Source of the DNA: DATDAH01 sp036525535
GTDB lineage: Bacteria > Actinomycetota > Acidimicrobiia > Acidimicrobiales > DATDAH01
Reading direction: 5' to 3'
DNA: 6,572 bases
Assembly: GCA_036525535.1 (NCBI GenBank)
Contig: DATDAH010000322.1
Location: 1 to 6,572, forward strand
Part shown: piece after piece, positions 5,671 to 6,572 of the stretch
Numbering within the stretch: the first letter of the stretch is position 1
How the letters are laid out: each line of letters starts with the position of its first letter
Made by a program: the position numbers and the translations under genes
Notes under the pieces: generated by a model
The model's database searches: none
What the model saw: only the letters and a program-made list of their open reading frames with translations
Told to the model about the DNA's origin: nothing

Positions 5671-6429
5671 ATGGCCTTCGACGGCGGGACCGTCCTGCTG
5701 CAGTGGGCCGTGGGCGGCCTGGCCTTCTGCTGGTTCACCACCCGGCGACAGGTGCTGGGCATCGGATACGGCTGGCTGTTGCGGTCGGTGTGGGGCCTCT
5801 GCGCCCTCGGTGGGCTGTTCGTGGGCCTCCGCACCGACATCGTCCCGGTCCGCGAAGCCTCGGCCGCGGGCGTCGTGCTGGCGACCGGCGTGGCCCTGAT
5901 CGTGTCCATCCGGCGGAAGGCCGACGGGCCGGAAGCGCTGCCGACGTGGTTGGACCTGCCCGCCCCGATCATCGGTGTGGTCGGCCTGGTCGCAGCCGGT
6001 GTCGCCGCCGGCGGGCCCGACGCCCTCGCCGTGGCGCGGGTGCTCGTCGGTGCCGCCTTCCTCGGGGCCATCACCGACGCCATGCTCCTCGGCCACTGGT
6101 ACCTCGTGCAGCCCGGCCTCTCCCGGGACCCCCTCAACGAGCTGCTGACGGTCTCGACGGTCCTCTGGTTCCCCGAGGTGGTCGTGCTGCTGTGGCCTGT
6201 CGGGATGGTGTCGGTGCTGAACGGCACCATCGACGACGGCTACGGCGGGATGCTGGGCTGGTTCTGGGTCATGAGCGCGGTGACCACCATCGGCCTTCTC
6301 GTCGTGACCCGGTTGGCGCTGCGGGAGAAGCAGTACTCGGCCGTCATGGCGGCCACCGGCCTGCTCTACCTGGCGATCCTGACCGCGGCCGGCACGGACC
6401 TCGTCGCCCGGGCCCTTCTCGCCTCCTGA
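5671..6429 (+). CDS. Unrecognised multi-spanning membrane protein
   Basis: The 252-residue product is largely apolar, with seven or eight likely membrane helices at roughly residues 7-22, 38-52, 63-79, 97-113, 121-145, 157-177, 195-213 and 225-244. Charged loops include RRKADG near 82-87 and LREKQ near 217-221. A polar stretch, ITDAMLLGHWYL then SRDPLNELL (about 134-160), holds Asp136, His142, Trp143 and Tyr144 in or beside a helix. This looks more like a functional site than packing, but I cannot name a family. The ATG at 5671 is used. A GTG directly before it (5668) would add one residue, and neither start has a clear ribosome site. It follows the peptidase stop by 7 bases and is probably co-transcribed and translationally coupled with it. 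Transporter, cofactor-binding membrane protein or peptidase partner are all possible. None is supported by a motif I know. Confidence 0.8.
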   Translation: MAFDGGTVLLQWAVGGLAFCWFTTRRQVLGIGYGWLLRSVWGLCALGGLFVGLRTDIVPVREASAAGVVLATGVALIVSIRRKADGPEALPTWLDLPAPIIGVVGLVAAGVAAGGPDALAVARVLVGAAFLGAITDAMLLGHWYLVQPGLSRDPLNELLTVSTVLWFPEVVVLLWPVGMVSVLNGTIDDGYGGMLGWFWVMSAVTTIGLLVVTRLALREKQYSAVMAATGLLYLAILTAAGTDLVARALLAS

Positions 6430-6441
6430 GAAGTCGACCGG

Positions 6442-6447
6442 TAGCCT
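6442..6447 (+). promoter_or_regulatory. Weak -10-like box upstream of the last gene
   Basis: TAGCCT fits TANNNT and lies in the gap after the membrane-protein stop. No -35 box is visible. The distance to the inferred start near 6495 is about 47 bases, unlike the two near-leaderless genes upstream, so a normal leader with a ribosome site would be expected. Confidence 0.22.
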
Positions 6448-6482
6448 CGCGTCGCCCTGCGCTCCACCCTGACCGCCTGACC

Positions 6483-6487
6483 GGAGG
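6483..6487 (+). promoter_or_regulatory. Strong Shine-Dalgarno-like GGAGG before the last reading frame
   Basis: GGAGG stands 7 bases before an ATC codon (6495-6497) that opens the most coding-like frame at the window end. No ATG, GTG or TTG occurs at any usable spacing in any frame, so this site points to the ATC as the start codon, or to a base error there. Confidence 0.4.
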
Positions 6488-6494
6488 CCCTGTC

Positions 6495-6572
6495 ATCACC
6501 GTCGAACCCGAAGCGGGCTCTCCCGCGTTCCGCCCCCTGGGCGCTCTCGAGTTCGAGCCGACGACCTGTCCG
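6495..6572 (+). CDS. Start of an unrecognised gene, cut by the window end, non-canonical start
   Basis: From the ATC at 6495 the frame reads ITVEPEAGSPAFRPL and then GALEFEPTTCP to the last base, 26 codons. Third positions are mostly G or C and the residue mix is protein-like. The other plus-strand frames give Arg- or Ser/Pro-rich shadows. The frame is open upstream back through the membrane-protein stop region, but contains only CTG codons and no standard start before or after the ATC within the window. The GGAGG 7 bases upstream supports starting here. An ATC start, a base error in an ATG, or a true start beyond the window are the options. Function is not recognised. Confidence 0.4.
   Translation, partial: MTVEPEAGSPAFRPLGALEFEPTTCP

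Noticed and set aside
4269..6230. Long minus-strand open frame (653 codons) across lipA, the peptidase and the membrane gene
   Set aside because: It crosses a gene boundary and a promoter-like gap and has shadow composition with no motif.

Overview
The window is very GC-rich DNA with G or C at almost every third codon position. It shows compact operons, GTG starts, TANNNT-type -10 boxes lying a few bases before start codons, and an actinobacterial-style single-lipoyl-domain E2. This suggests a high-GC actinobacterium, and the overall style reminds me of Acidimicrobiia-like lineages, though that is an inference without a database search. No RNA genes, mobile elements or CRISPR arrays are visible.

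Layout. At 1-80 is the start of an unrecognised membrane protein on the minus strand, cut by the window edge. It is separated from a plus-strand operon by 27 bases that hold an almost symmetrical divergent promoter. The operon (108-4471) reads lpdA (dihydrolipoyl dehydrogenase, E3), then a lipoylated E2 acyltransferase, then one uninterrupted reading frame that joins a complete LipB octanoyltransferase to a complete LipA lipoyl synthase. The E2 stop and the fusion's GTG start share one base. After an 85-base gap with its own candidate promoter comes a second transcription unit: an M24-family metallopeptidase (4557-5663), followed 7 bases later by an unrecognised multi-spanning membrane protein (5671-6429). 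The last 143 bases hold the probable beginning of another plus-strand gene whose frame has no ATG, GTG or TTG start.

How the genes work together. LipB moves octanoate from acyl carrier protein to the target lysine of a lipoyl domain. LipA inserts two sulfur atoms. The resulting lipoamide on E2 (Lys42) carries the acyl group, and Lpd re-oxidises it with NAD+. The operon therefore encodes an E2, the enzymes that build its cofactor and the enzyme that recycles it, but no E1 dehydrogenase. E1 must come from elsewhere in the genome.

The main points of interest are the LipB-LipA fusion with a possible internal start for free LipA, the symmetrical divergent promoter, and the missing canonical start of the last gene. 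The conserved-looking but unrecognised membrane protein is also worth a check. Most of this is ordinary core metabolism. I see no clear sign of a wholly new system.
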